From assembly GCA_003241875.1 (NCBI GenBank), contig QBLU01000007.1, forward strand, positions 23,925 to 87,924: a stretch of 64,000 nt of DNA, read 5' to 3'. The position numbers and the translations under genes are program-made. The stretch is from Alphaproteobacteria bacterium (lineage in GTDB: Bacteria > Pseudomonadota > Alphaproteobacteria > Sphingomonadales > Sphingomonadaceae). Below the pieces are notes generated by a model, which ran no database searches, was not told where the DNA came from, and worked only from the letters and a program-made list of their open reading frames with translations. Each line of letters begins with the position of its first letter. Position 1 is the stretch's first letter. Positions 55,763 through 64,000 of this stretch are shown here, in pieces.

Positions 55763-55943
55763 CACTGCCTTTGCCGCGCTGCCGGCGCTGCTCGCCGCGG
55801 TAATGCTGGCGGGGGGGTCGGCGTCGGCGCTGCCGATGACGGTCGCGCTGTGCAGCGGCGGCAGTTCCGAGCTGCCGGGGAAGGTGCCGGGCTGCGATCA
55901 GGCCTGCCACGCCGGTTGCCAGCGGCGCAAGGGCCGCGCCTGA
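55752..55943 (+). CDS. Small secreted cysteine-containing protein linked to cbb3 genes
   Basis: A 63-residue protein starting inside the last codons of ccoS. A signal peptide (ALPALLAAVMLAGGSASA) is followed by a short mature part with four Cys: VALCSGGSSELPGKVPGCDQ and then a CHAGC pair before a basic tail. Size and Cys content suggest a periplasmic metal- or disulfide-related role in cbb3 assembly, but the family is not one I can name. The translational overlap with ccoS and the clean signal peptide argue for a real gene. Confidence 0.6.
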   Translation: MRRDTAFAALPALLAAVMLAGGSASALPMTVALCSGGSSELPGKVPGCDQACHAGCQRRKGRA

Positions 55944-55959
55944 CCCTGTCGGCCGGGGG

Positions 55960-56586
55960 TCAGCCCGGACCCGCGACCACGCCGATCCGCGCGGTGAAGG
56001 CGATGCGCAGCGCTTCGGACAGGCTGTGCACGGCGAGTTTTTGCATCAGGTTGGCGCGGTGGATCTCGACGGTACGCGGACTGATGCCGAGGTCGTAGGC
56101 GACGACCTTGTTCGACTGGCCATTGACCAGGCCTTCGAGCACGTCGCGTTCGCGCGGCGTCAGCACGTTGAGGCGCGCCTGTGCCGCCTCGGCGAGCGAA
56201 TGTAGCTGTTCGCGGCCGGCATTGTGCAGGTGCGCTTGCGCGATCGCGGCGAGCAGCGTCGCCTTTTCGAACGGCTTTTCGATGAAATCGACGGCCCCGC
56301 CCTTCATGGCGCGCACGGCCAGGCCGACGTCGCCGTGACCGGTGATGATGATGACCGGCAGCATGATGCCGCGGGCGCGCAGCTGTTCCTGCACCGCCAG
56401 CCCGTCGATGCCGGCCAGCCGCACGTCGAGCAGTACGCAGCCGGGCTCGAGATGTCCGGCCGCCTTGAGGAATTCCTCGCCCGATTCGAACGCGTCGACG
56501 GCCATATGGGCGGTCTTCAGCATGAAGCCGATCGAGCGCCGGACCGCGAGTTCGTCGTCGACGACATAGACGCGCGGCTCAGTCAT
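55960..56586 (-). CDS. fixJ: FixJ-type response regulator
   Basis: A 208-residue two-domain regulator. The receiver has VYVVDDELAVRRSIGFML, the phosphoryl Asp at 54 (CVLLDVRLAGIDG) and the KPF Lys (VDFIEKPFEK). The C-terminal LuxR/FixJ HTH is LTPRERDVLEGLVNGQSNKV followed by ISPRTVEIHRANLMQKL. In FixLJ systems it switches on fixK and the microaerobic genes. It overlaps fixL by eight bases. No fixK is in the window. Confidence 0.92.
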   Translation of the reverse strand: MTEPRVYVVDDELAVRRSIGFMLKTAHMAVDAFESGEEFLKAAGHLEPGCVLLDVRLAGIDGLAVQEQLRARGIMLPVIIITGHGDVGLAVRAMKGGAVDFIEKPFEKATLLAAIAQAHLHNAGREQLHSLAEAAQARLNVLTPRERDVLEGLVNGQSNKVVAYDLGISPRTVEIHRANLMQKLAVHSLSEALRIAFTARIGVVAGPG

Positions 56587-57754
56587 GCTCGGCAACCGAT
56601 GCGCGCGCGAGGGTGAAGTGAAACGCGGCGCCGCTGATGTCGGCAGGTTCCGCCCAGATGCGCCCGCCATGCGCCTCGATGATGCTCCGGCTGATCGACA
56701 GGCCAAGCCCCATGCCCTGCTCCTTGCTGGTGTGAAACGGTTCGAACAGATGGCGCAGGATGTCGGGCGCGAGGCCCGGCCCGCTGTCGGCGACGATGAC
56801 GGTGACCGTGTCGTTGTCGGTCGCGATGCTGCGGATGTCGATACGCCGGCGCGGGCTACGCTGCATGGCCTCGACGGCGTTGCGCACGAGGTTGAGCAAG
56901 ACCTGCTGGATCTGGATGCGGTCGACGAGGACGAGATCCGCCACGCTGTCGAGCCGGACGGCGAGATCGACGAGCGCCGTGCCGGTGCCGGTCAGCGCGA
57001 GTGCGCTCGCCTCGGTGACCAGCTTCCTCAGGCTCTCGACATGCTTTTCGCTGTCGCCGCGCGCGATGAAATCACGCAGCCGCCGTACGATCTGGCCGGC
57101 GCGGATCGATTGCGCCGCGGCCTCGTCGAGCGCTTCGCGGACCATTGCCAGCGCTTCGGCGTCGGGGTTGTCGAGCAGGTCGCGCGCGCCTTCCATGTAA
57201 TTGGCGATGGCGGTCAGCGGCTGGTTGAGCTCGTGCGCCAGCGCCGAGGCTAGCGAGCCCATCGCCGTGATACGCGACATGTGGCTCAATTCGGCCTGCA
57301 GGTCCTGCAGCCGGCGTTCGGTGCGCTGGCTCTCGGTCAGGTCGCGGATGAAGCCGGTGAAGACGCGGCCCTGGGCCATGTCGGCGTCGGCGATCGACAG
57401 CTCGATCGGGAAATTGCTGCCGTCGCGGCGGCGTGCGGTGGTGACGCGGCCGATACCGATGATGCGCGCGACGCCGGTTTCGAGATAGCGTTCCATATAG
57501 CTGTCATGGGCGGCGCGGTCGGGCTCAGGCATCAGGATCTTGACGTTCTTGCCGGCGACATCGGCCTCGGCATAGCCGAACATGCGCTGTGCCGCGGCGC
57601 TGAACGACAGGATGGTGCCGTGCGAGTTGATGACGATCATCGCATCGGGAACGGTCGCCAGGATCGATTTCTGATAGGCGGCGCTGTCGGCGAAATGCGG
57701 CCCGGCTATGGCGCCGCCCGGTCCGTCAGGTACGATTGTTCGAAACGGACACAT
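56579..57754 (-). CDS. fixL: FixL oxygen-sensing histidine kinase
   Basis: A 391-residue soluble kinase. The PAS domain carries the heme proximal His in DRAAHDSYMERYLETG (His83) and the Arg of VARIIGIGR, both typical of FixL. The H-box is ALAHELNQPLTAIANY (about His174), with N- and G-boxes in LVRNAVEAM, DSGPGLAPDIL and GLGLSISRSI. No membrane helices, so a cytosolic oxygen sensor. The start is uncertain: ATG 57754, or a TTG 18 bases earlier; neither has a good ribosome site. It follows uspA by 13-31 bases. Confidence 0.92.
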   Translation of the reverse strand: MCPFRTIVPDGPGGAIAGPHFADSAAYQKSILATVPDAMIVINSHGTILSFSAAAQRMFGYAEADVAGKNVKILMPEPDRAAHDSYMERYLETGVARIIGIGRVTTARRRDGSNFPIELSIADADMAQGRVFTGFIRDLTESQRTERRLQDLQAELSHMSRITAMGSLASALAHELNQPLTAIANYMEGARDLLDNPDAEALAMVREALDEAAAQSIRAGQIVRRLRDFIARGDSEKHVESLRKLVTEASALALTGTGTALVDLAVRLDSVADLVLVDRIQIQQVLLNLVRNAVEAMQRSPRRRIDIRSIATDNDTVTVIVADSGPGLAPDILRHLFEPFHTSKEQGMGLGLSISRSIIEAHGGRIWAEPADISGAAFHFTLARASVAEHD

Positions 57755-57785
57755 GGGTGTGTGTAGGCGCAAAGACGCCGGTTTA

Positions 57786-58595
57786 TCAATGCGCCAGCAG
57801 CAGCGGCACGGTCGTCGACTGGATCAGCGCCCGCGTCACCCCGCCGAGCACGGTCTCGCGCAGCCGGCTGTGGCCGTAGGCGCCCATGACGAGATAGTCG
57901 GCATTGAGCTCGGCGACGGCATGAAGCAGCGCGACGGCGGTGCGTCGGCCCTTGGCCGGCCAGTCGTGGACCTCGCACGGGATGCCGTGGCGGACGAGAT
58001 AGCTGGCTGCTTCGACCGGCGGGGTGCCCGACGTGTCATCGCTGACTTCGACGATGTGCACGCATGCGGCATGCCGCAGCAGCGGCACGGTCAGGCGCAT
58101 GGCATGGGCGGCCTCGGCCGAGCCGTTCCAGGCGAGGACGACATTGCCGTCGGCCTGGAAGCTGCGGACGCCGATCGGCGCCACCAGCACGGGCGCGCTG
58201 GTGTGGAGGACGACGTCGCCGACGATCGGCAACGGGTGATCATGGACATGGCGCCCGGTCATCGGCTGGCTTACCACCAGCACATCGGCGAGCCGGCTCT
58301 GGGCGATCAGCGTCTCGACGACGCCGCCGTCGAAACAGCGCCAGTCCCAGGCGACATCCTCGCGCGCCAGCCGCGCCTCGATGGCCTGGCGGGCGAGCTT
58401 GTCCTGGTCGTGGATGGTGTCGATGATCGCCGCCAGCCCGAACAGCCCGCCATAGGGGTCCGACGCATAGGGCTCGACCGCTGCCACCTGCACGCAGCTG
58501 ATGTGACCATTGCCGAGCCGCGCCAGGTCGAGCGCCAGCTGCAGCCGATTTGCCTGTTCGGCATCGTCATGGATATGCAGCATTATCGACTTCAA
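57786..58595 (-). CDS. Universal stress protein family, tandem UspA domains
   Basis: A 269-residue protein with two UspA-like halves: the start KSIMLHIHDDAEQANRLQ, then VVLAWNGSAEAAHAMRLTVP and the C-terminal GAYGHSRLRETVLGGVTR signature. A TTG at 58595 with GGGAGG eight bases before it gives the common start MKSIMLHIHDD, so the longer frame is not used. It is the first gene of the uspA-fixL-fixJ operon, which links it to oxygen limitation. Confidence 0.88.
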   Translation of the reverse strand: MKSIMLHIHDDAEQANRLQLALDLARLGNGHISCVQVAAVEPYASDPYGGLFGLAAIIDTIHDQDKLARQAIEARLAREDVAWDWRCFDGGVVETLIAQSRLADVLVVSQPMTGRHVHDHPLPIVGDVVLHTSAPVLVAPIGVRSFQADGNVVLAWNGSAEAAHAMRLTVPLLRHAACVHIVEVSDDTSGTPPVEAASYLVRHGIPCEVHDWPAKGRRTAVALLHAVAELNADYLVMGAYGHSRLRETVLGGVTRALIQSTTVPLLLAH

Positions 58596-58693
58596 GGCCG
58601 GCGCCTCCCATGCGCGCGCAAAGCGTCCCCATGGGCAATCTGGCGCCAACGCCGGTTACGGTCTTTACGGAAGAATACGGACGCCGGCCACCG

Positions 58694-59974
58694 TCATTCG
58701 CGGAACTCCGCCAATTCGGGGATGCGGGTGAACGCGATACGCGGTCCCGAACTGCGCGAGGCACCGGCGGCATCATGGCCGAGCGTCACTGCATCACGGC
58801 CGAAACGCTGGTTGACCTTGTCCATCGCCCGGCTGAGCGCCAGTCGCCGCGTCTCGTCGTGTTCGCCGAGCGCGGCGCCGCCATCGAACAGGTGCAACTG
58901 CAAGGCGTCGGCCTCCACCAGTTCGCCGAGCGTCACCGCGACCTGGATGAAGCGGCGGCCGGGAAATTCGCCGAGCATCCGGTCCCACAGGCGGTCGAGC
59001 GCCGCCAGCAGCGTGACGGTGTCCATGACCTGCGGGAGCCGCGTGCCATGCGCCCATTTCGCGCCCTTTTCGCCGCGCTCACCCTCGGCCTTGACCGCCA
59101 GCACCATCTGGCCGGTGCGGCGTTCGGCACGGCGCAGGCGCGTCGCGGCCTTGGCCGTCAACCGCCGTGCCACCAGCCGGGCGCGATCGGGGCTGCGCTT
59201 TTCGGGGCCTAGGACATGGCTGTGGCCGATGCTGCGACTGACGGTCGGGATTTCGGCGACCTCCTCACCCTTCAGCAGCCAGTGTAGCCGCGTGCCCCAG
59301 ACGCTGCCCCACGCCAGCCGCGCCTCGCGTTCGTCGAGGCTCAGCAGTCGCTCCATTGTGACGACGCCGGCGGCGGCCAGGCGCTTCTCCATGTTGCGGC
59401 CGACGCCCGGGATGTCGGACAGCTTCAGCGTGCACAGCCGCTCGTGGAGCGTAGCGGCGGGCAATATCGTCAGCCCGTCGGGTTTCTGCATGTCGGCGGC
59501 GATCTTGGCGAGCAGCCGGTTGGGGGCAACGCCGATCGACGAGGTCAGGCATTCACCGACATGGGCGCGGATGCCGGCCTTGATGCGCGCCGCGAGCGCC
59601 GTCACCTCGTCGATGCCGTTTTCATTGTCGAGCAGCCGGCAGGCGACCTCGTCGATCGAGCACACAGCGGTTACCGGCACATGACGCTCGACCTCGGCGA
59701 TGATGCGGTGGTGGAAGCGGACATAGTCCTCGTGGCGGCCGGGGACGATGATGAGGTCGCGGCACAGCGCCTTGGCCTCCCAGATCTTGGTGCCGGTGCG
59801 GATGCCGTACGCCTTTGCCTCATAGCTGGCGGCGATGGCGCTGGTGCTGTCGGTATCGACCGGCGCGACCACGACCGGGCGGCCGCGGATGGCGGGGTTC
59901 AGCTGCTGCTCGACACTCGCGAAATAGCTGTTGAGATCGAGGTAGAGCCAGCGGAGAGGCGGCGACTCGGCCAT
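58694..59974 (-). CDS. dinB: Y-family DNA polymerase (DinB/Pol IV-like)
   Basis: A 426-residue translesion polymerase. Motif I is WLYLDLNSYFASVEQQL, the catalytic acidic pair is in SIDEVACRL, and the thumb/little-finger region includes LSDIPGVGRNMEKRLAAAG. ATG 59974 gives MAESPPLRWLYLDL; the frame extends further without support. No LexA box (CTG-N10-CAG) is obvious nearby. It is divergent from the topoisomerase gene. Confidence 0.9.
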   Translation of the reverse strand: MAESPPLRWLYLDLNSYFASVEQQLNPAIRGRPVVVAPVDTDSTSAIAASYEAKAYGIRTGTKIWEAKALCRDLIIVPGRHEDYVRFHHRIIAEVERHVPVTAVCSIDEVACRLLDNENGIDEVTALAARIKAGIRAHVGECLTSSIGVAPNRLLAKIAADMQKPDGLTILPAATLHERLCTLKLSDIPGVGRNMEKRLAAAGVVTMERLLSLDEREARLAWGSVWGTRLHWLLKGEEVAEIPTVSRSIGHSHVLGPEKRSPDRARLVARRLTAKAATRLRRAERRTGQMVLAVKAEGERGEKGAKWAHGTRLPQVMDTVTLLAALDRLWDRMLGEFPGRRFIQVAVTLGELVEADALQLHLFDGGAALGEHDETRRLALSRAMDKVNQRFGRDAVTLGHDAAGASRSSGPRIAFTRIPELAEFRE

Positions 59975-60068
59975 GGGCGCGAGTGTGGCATAGCAAGAAC
60001 AAATAAGGAACATGGAACCGGTACGAACGCCATGGCTTCCACCCGTAACAATTGAGGGGAGCATACGA

Positions 60069-61085
60069 TTGGCGACAGATCCGGAGAGTGTCGCAGCGGC
60101 GAAGGAAGCCGGGCTCCGCTATGTCAACGACGATGATCCGGGCATCACCCGCGAACGCTCGGGCGAGGGTTTTGCCTATCGCGGCCCCGATGGTCGCAAG
60201 CTGCGCGACGCGGCAACGCTGGACCGTATCAAGGCACTGGTGATCCCGCCGGCCTGGACCGACGTGTGGATCTGTGCGCAGCCGCGGGGGCACATCCAGG
60301 CGACGGGGCGCGATGTGCGCGGCCGCAAGCAATATCGCTACCACGCGAAGTGGCGGGAGACGCGCGACACCGCCAAGTTCGGTCATATGGCGGCGTTTGG
60401 CCGGGCACTGCCGAGAATTCGGGCTGCCGTAGACGCCGACCTGCGCCGCCGCGACCTGTCGCGCGAACGCGTGCTGGCGACGATCGTGCGACTGCTCGAG
60501 CTGACGCTGGTCCGCATCGGCAATGATGAATATGCCCGGTCGAACAAGAGCTTCGGCCTGACGACGCTGCGCAATCGGCATCTGAAGTCCGAAGGCGCTG
60601 CGCTGGTGCTCGATTTCCGCGGCAAGAGCGGCGTGCGCCACAAGGCGCGGATCGGCGATCGCCGGGTCGCCAATATCGTGCGCAAGCTTCACGACATGCC
60701 GGGGCAGCGCCTGTTCCAGTATGAAGATGCCGATGGGACGCGGCACCAGATCGATTCGGCCGACGTGAACAGCTATCTGCGCACGATCAGTGACGAGGAT
60801 ATCACCGCCAAGGATTTCCGCACCTGGGCGGCGACGCTGGCGGCGGCGCAGCAGCTCGCCGTCGCCGACCCGCCGCTCAGCGAGGCCGAGGCCAAGCGGC
60901 AGCTGGTGACGTGCGTCAAGGAGACCGCGGGGCTGCTCGGCAACACGCCGGCGGTGTGCCGCAAGGCCTATATCCACCCGGAGGTGTTCACCGGCTGGCG
61001 CGCCGGGGCGCTCGCCGGGCGCTTCAGCGGCGATCTCGACGCCGACGAGGCTGCGCTGATCGGGTTTCTCGACAGTATTGCCTGA
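60069..61085 (+). CDS. DNA topoisomerase IB (poxvirus-like type)
   Basis: A 338-residue type IB topoisomerase. The catalytic domain includes RIGNDEYARSNKSFGLTTLR and the active-site Tyr (about 301) in VCRKAYIHPEV; the conserved Arg and His are visible in the same fold. The start is a TTG at 60069 with GAGGGGAGC seven bases before it; an ATG at 60012 would add 19 residues unlike the family. It relaxes supercoils through a 3'-phosphotyrosine intermediate. Confidence 0.9.
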   Translation: MATDPESVAAAKEAGLRYVNDDDPGITRERSGEGFAYRGPDGRKLRDAATLDRIKALVIPPAWTDVWICAQPRGHIQATGRDVRGRKQYRYHAKWRETRDTAKFGHMAAFGRALPRIRAAVDADLRRRDLSRERVLATIVRLLELTLVRIGNDEYARSNKSFGLTTLRNRHLKSEGAALVLDFRGKSGVRHKARIGDRRVANIVRKLHDMPGQRLFQYEDADGTRHQIDSADVNSYLRTISDEDITAKDFRTWAATLAAAQQLAVADPPLSEAEAKRQLVTCVKETAGLLGNTPAVCRKAYIHPEVFTGWRAGALAGRFSGDLDADEAALIGFLDSIA

Positions 61086-61120
61086 GCCGCTAAAGTCCCG
61101 CAGCGATCGGGGGACTTGCC

Positions 61121-61873
61121 ATGGACATCACTGCGACCGAGGAACCTGCCGGCATCACTGCTGTCGATGCCGATGCGCTCGCCGGGCGGCAGCTGCGCTA
61201 TTATGATTTCGCCATGGCGGCGTTCGCTGTCATCCTCATCTGCTCCAACCTGATCGGCGCGGGCAAGCCGGCGCAGGTCACCCTGCCGGTGCTCGGCACG
61301 GTGACCTTCGGCGCCGGGATATTGTTCTTTCCGCTGGGCTATGTGCTCGGCGACGTGATGACCGAGGTCTACGGCTTTGCGCGCGCCCGGCGGGTGGTGT
61401 GGGTCGGCTTTGCCGCGTCGGTGTTTGCCGCGGCCATGGCCTTTGTCGTCGTCGCGCTGCCGCCGTCGCCGGACTGGGCCGGCCAGGCGGCGCTGGCGGA
61501 GGTGTTCGGCCAGGTGCCGCGCATCTTCCTCGCCTCGATCCTCGCCTTCTGGGCCGGGGAGATGACCAATGCCTTTGTGCTGGCGCGGATGAAGGTGATG
61601 ACCGGCGGCAAGCATCTGTGGACCCGCACCATCGGCTCGACGGTGGTGGGGCAGGGGGTGGACAGCCTGATCTTCTACCCGCTGGCGTTCCTGGGCGTGT
61701 GGGAGACGAAGCTGGTCCTATCGGTGCTTGTCACCAACTACCTGTTGAAGGTGCTTTGGGAGATCGTGCTGACGCCGGTCACCTATCGCGTCGTGGCGTT
61801 CTTCAAGAAGGCGGAGGGGCTCGACGTCTTCGACACGAAGACCGATTTCACGCCGTTTGCCACGAAGGTGTGA
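61121..61873 (+). CDS. yhhQ: YhhQ-family queuosine-precursor transporter
   Basis: A 250-residue inner-membrane protein with about six helices. The family motifs are FPLGYVLGDVMTEVYGFARA, AFWAGEMTNAFVLARMKV and QGVDSLIFYPLAFLG, matching the QPTR (YhhQ) family that imports preQ0/preQ1. Length is normal. GGGGGAC lies just before the ATG. Confidence 0.9.
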   Translation: MDITATEEPAGITAVDADALAGRQLRYYDFAMAAFAVILICSNLIGAGKPAQVTLPVLGTVTFGAGILFFPLGYVLGDVMTEVYGFARARRVVWVGFAASVFAAAMAFVVVALPPSPDWAGQAALAEVFGQVPRIFLASILAFWAGEMTNAFVLARMKVMTGGKHLWTRTIGSTVVGQGVDSLIFYPLAFLGVWETKLVLSVLVTNYLLKVLWEIVLTPVTYRVVAFFKKAEGLDVFDTKTDFTPFATKV

Positions 61874-61930
61874 CGTTGGGGGAGGGTGCATGCCGACGTG
61901 GTATGTTCGGCCGAGTCACCCACCCCCGAC

Positions 61931-61949
61931 CCCTCCCTTGCAGGGAGGG
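61931..61949. terminator. GC-rich hairpin between convergent yhhQ and purQ
   Basis: CCCTCCCT-TGC-AGGGAGGG forms an 8-bp stem with a 3-base loop, about 60 bases after yhhQ and just before the end of purQ. It lies where two transcripts meet and could end both. The same style of hairpin appears at 63117-63141. Confidence 0.6.
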
Positions 61950-61957
61950 CAGAAGGG

Positions 61958-62623
61958 TCAGCCGAGTGCCGCTTGCAATGCCTCGAACATCGCGCGCCCA
62001 TCCGTGCCGCCCTGTTCCGGCTCGATGAGCCGCTCCGGGTGGGGCATCAGGCCGAGCACATTGCCACCAGCGTTGACGATGCCGGCGATGTCGCGAGCCG
62101 AGCCGTTGACTGCCTCGGCATAGCGGAACACGACGCGGCCTTCGCCTTCCAGCCGGTCGAGCGTGTCGGCATCGGCGACATAATTGCCGTCGTGGTGGGC
62201 GACGGGGATGCGGATGGTGGCGCCGGCGTCATAGCGCGCGGTGAATATCGTCTGGCTGTTCTCGACCGTCAGCGCCACGTCGCGGCAGACGAAATCGAGG
62301 CCGGCGTTGCGCATCAGCGCGCCGGGCAACAGCCCCGCCTCGGTCAGCACCTGGAAACCGTTGCAGACGCCGAGCACGGCGCGGCCCTCGCTGGCCGCGG
62401 CGATCACCGCCTGCATGACCGGCGAGCGCGCGCTCATCGCGCCGGAGCGGAGATAGTCGCCATAGGAAAAACCGCCGGGCAAGGCGATGAGATCGAGCCC
62501 GTCTGGCAGTTCGGTATCGCGGTGCCAGACCATCGCCGGCGCGGTGCCGGTGATGCGTTCGATGGCGACGGCGAGATCCCGGTCGCAATTGCTGCCCGGA
62601 AACACGACGACGGCGGATTTCAC
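61958..62623 (-). CDS. purQ: Phosphoribosylformylglycinamidine synthase subunit PurQ
   Basis: A 221-residue class I glutamine amidotransferase of purine synthesis. The start [20 protein letters not shown] and the nucleophile elbow [15 protein letters not shown] are diagnostic, and the final His-Glu part lies in [14 protein letters not shown]. It supplies ammonia to PurL. It overlaps purS by four bases; purL is not in the window. Confidence 0.96.
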   Translation of the reverse strand: MKSAVVVFPGSNCDRDLAVAIERITGTAPAMVWHRDTELPDGLDLIALPGGFSYGDYLRSGAMSARSPVMQAVIAAASEGRAVLGVCNGFQVLTEAGLLPGALMRNAGLDFVCRDVALTVENSQTIFTARYDAGATIRIPVAHHDGNYVADADTLDRLEGEGRVVFRYAEAVNGSARDIAGIVNAGGNVLGLMPHPERLIEPEQGGTDGRAMFEALQAALG

Positions 62624-62850
62624 AGCACTTCGATCCGGTAGTTTTCGATGACGGTGTTGGCCAGCAGCCGGATCGCCATCTCGGCGATGGTCGCCTCGCT
62701 GGTGCCATCGGCCAGGTCGAGCTCGATGACCTTGCCCTGGCGGACGCCGTCGACGCCCTCGAATCCCAGGCCGCCGAGCGCGTTCTGGATGGCACGGCCC
62801 TGCGGATCGAGCACGCCGGGTTTCAGGGTGATGGTGACGCGAGCTTTCAT
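62620..62850 (-). CDS. purS: Phosphoribosylformylglycinamidine synthase subunit PurS
   Basis: A 76-residue protein with the PurS pattern [20 protein letters not shown] and [16 protein letters not shown]. It bridges PurL and PurQ. ATGA overlap with purQ makes the pair translationally coupled. Confidence 0.95.
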   Translation of the reverse strand: MKARVTITLKPGVLDPQGRAIQNALGGLGFEGVDGVRQGKVIELDLADGTSEATIAEMAIRLLANTVIENYRIEVL

Positions 62851-62926
62851 GGGCTCGCCTTTACGGCGGGCCGGCGCGGGGGTCCAGCCCCTACCGCCGC
62901 GCGCCGTGCCGGCCTATGACCGCGGC

Positions 62927-63106
62927 ATGGCCGAACGATTCGAACGTCACAAGCAAGCCTGGACCAGCGAAGAGGTGCAGAAACTGCATACGCTGGCCAA
63001 GAAGGGCATGCCCTTGCGCGCCATCGCCCGCGCCCTCACCCGCAGCGAGGAATCGACCAAGGCACGGGCCAAGGCGGACGGGCTGAACATCGCCAGCTTG
63101 CGTTAG
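62927..63106 (+). CDS. Small basic helix-turn-helix-like protein
   Basis: A 59-residue, Lys/Arg-rich soluble protein: ERFERHKQAWTSEEVQKLHT, then LAKKGMPLRAIARALTRS and a final ARAKADGL. The spacing of WTSEEV and IARALTRS resembles a Myb/SANT- or HTH-like fold. It may bind DNA, but no function is known to me. The ATG at 62927 fits; longer frames have no support. Confidence 0.65.
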   Translation: MAERFERHKQAWTSEEVQKLHTLAKKGMPLRAIARALTRSEESTKARAKADGLNIASLR

Positions 63107-63116
63107 GGCGCTCTCA

Positions 63117-63141
63117 CTCCCTCCCCGCAAGGGGGAGGGAG
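63117..63141. terminator. GC-rich hairpin between convergent genes
   Basis: CTCCCTCCCC at 63117-63126 and GGGGAGGGAG at 63132-63141 form a 10-bp stem with a 5-base loop. It lies between the small HTH-like gene (plus) and the extensin-like gene (minus), as a probable two-way terminator. Confidence 0.6.
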
Positions 63142-63146
63142 CACGC

Positions 63147-63848
63147 TTAGGCGCACATGCCGCCGAGGCGGCCGCGCTCGGCCTGGTCCATGTGCAGGTG
63201 ATCGGCGTGGGCGGCGTTGTAATCGGGTGACAGCACCGTCGCAAAGACCTTGCAGCCGCCGTCGCGGACCTCACGCAGGAAGGCGGCGCGGGCCGGGTCA
63301 CCGGTCCAGTCGCGACGGACGCTGACGGTGCCGCCGCCCTGCAGGCGGAAACCGGCGATGTCGATGGCATCCGCGGTGGCGTGTTCGCTCCAGTCGCCTT
63401 CGGGGCGGCCGTTGATGCGGCGGCAGCTGAAGCTGCCATAGTGGTCGATGCCGGTCACCGCCTTGCCGAGATGGCGCGTCGCCGCCGGCTGGACGACCTC
63501 ACGCTGCCAGATCGTCAGCGCGGCGGCGACCGGGCAGGCGACGCCGAGGCCGCCGGGATGGAAGCGGACATCGAGCGCTCCGCCGCGCTCCAGCGTCACG
63601 CCGTCGGCATAGCCGCACTGGTCCTTCGACACCGGCGGCAGCGGCGCATAGCGGACGCCGGCGGCATCGAGCAGCGCCATACATTTGGGGGCGTCGCCGG
63701 TCAGCGCTGCCAGCTTGCGGCCGGTCGCCCAGCCGATGGGCTCCGACAGCGACAGCGGCGTCCAGGGCATGTCCTTTTGCGCCGTGCGGATACGTTCGCA
63801 GCCTGCCATGAGCAGCAACGCGGCGAGAATGATGGCGTGACGGGGCAT
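63147..63848 (-). CDS. Extensin-like family lipoprotein
   Basis: A 233-residue lipoprotein (AIILAALLLMAGC lipobox) with the extensin-like C-terminal (DUF/extensin) domain: PKCMALLDAAGVRYAPLPP, QCGYADGVTLERGG, a metal-binding DHYGSFSCRRINGR and SEHATADAIDIAGFRL, and the last AHADHLHMDQ. The pattern of His/Asp resembles zinc-dependent murein endopeptidases of the LAS type (such as MepA), so a peptidoglycan role is possible. Confidence 0.85.
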   Translation of the reverse strand: MPRHAIILAALLLMAGCERIRTAQKDMPWTPLSLSEPIGWATGRKLAALTGDAPKCMALLDAAGVRYAPLPPVSKDQCGYADGVTLERGGALDVRFHPGGLGVACPVAAALTIWQREVVQPAATRHLGKAVTGIDHYGSFSCRRINGRPEGDWSEHATADAIDIAGFRLQGGGTVSVRRDWTGDPARAAFLREVRDGGCKVFATVLSPDYNAAHADHLHMDQAERGRLGGMCA

Positions 63849-63889
63849 GGCCGCAGCTAACGCCGGCGCGTCAGGGTCGTTGCCGCAAA

Positions 63890-64000
63890 TCAGTCGACTG
63901 CGACGATTTCGACCTCGTGACCCGCCAGTATCGCGACATCCCCGACGCGGCGGCCCATCACGGCGCGGGCCAGCGGCGAGACATAGGAGACGCTGCCGCC
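63890..64000 (-). CDS. C-terminal end of a GreA/GreB-type transcript cleavage factor (truncated)
   Basis: The final 36 codons read SVSYVSPLARAVMGRRVGDV then a closing strand EVEIVAVD and stop. The VSPLARAxxGRxVGD pattern is the C-terminal domain of Gre factors. The rest of the gene lies beyond the window edge, so GreA and GreB cannot be told apart. Confidence 0.75.
   Translation of the reverse strand, partial: GGSVSYVSPLARAVMGRRVGDVAILAGHEVEIVAVD

Noticed and set aside
1..64000. tRNA, rRNA, CRISPR array, prophage or intact insertion sequence
   Set aside because: None was seen. No periodic spacer pattern, cloverleaf candidate or complete transposase was recognised.

Overview
The window looks like a piece of chromosome from a high-GC alphaproteobacterium, most likely a sphingomonad. 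Supporting signs are a PEP-CTERM sorting tail of the sphingomonad kind, a large TonB-dependent receptor without a visible FecA-type signalling extension, a fixLJ/cbb3 locus, and dense operons in which most genes overlap by ATGA, GTGA or TGATG. I saw no rRNA, tRNA, CRISPR array or intact insertion sequence. The taxonomic call is inference from gene content and was not tested by alignment.

Left end (1-13.4 kb). The 3' end of a LysR-type regulator faces an eleven-gene minus-strand operon (13407 down to 755). In order of transcription it holds a PLP fold-III decarboxylase, a secreted esterase, a two-protein amine/opine-type dehydrogenase (one protein a fusion of ferredoxin, FAD and BFD-type iron-sulfur domains), a sugar-type ABC importer (binding lipoprotein, two permeases, MalK-like ATPase), a DapA-family lyase/deaminase and two short-chain dehydrogenases, one of which lacks the usual Tyr-Lys pair. 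Together this reads as an uptake and catabolic route for a nitrogen-containing compound, distantly like the D-hydroxyproline/opine pathways. The substrate is not known, and this is the best candidate here for an undescribed system.

13.7-24.6 kb is a patchwork. A small hypothetical plus methyltransferase pair is followed by an envelope-stress group (MscS channel, an orphan degenerate KdpD N-terminal domain, a frameshifted DUF421 gene, a DUF2254 membrane protein). Next comes an arsRC-acr3-arsH operon that ends in a chimeric scar of an FAD monooxygenase start joined to a resolvase tail, then an LD-carboxypeptidase.

23.7-32.0 kb holds a divergent catabolic cluster (NmrA-like protein and FAD-dependent dehydrogenase on one side; TonB receptor, SDR and SnoaL-like protein on the other) and an exported PAP2/haloperoxidase-type protein with a PEP-CTERM tail.

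32.2-46.1 kb is a complete 13-gene respiratory complex I operon, nuoABCDEFGHIJKLMN, with nuoC and nuoD fused and a long NuoG that keeps the extra N7-type cysteine motif. This is the E. coli-type layout rather than the usual alphaproteobacterial one. A zinc alcohol dehydrogenase is divergent from it.

48-58.6 kb carries the cbb3 oxidase genes ccoNOQP, the assembly genes ccoGHIS and a small secreted Cys-rich protein. A uspA-fixL-fixJ operon, an oxygen-sensing regulator, converges on it. The right end has a divergent Y-family polymerase and topoisomerase IB, a YhhQ-type queuosine-precursor transporter, purS-purQ, a small basic protein, an extensin-like lipoprotein and the 3' end of a GreA/GreB-type gene cut by the window edge.
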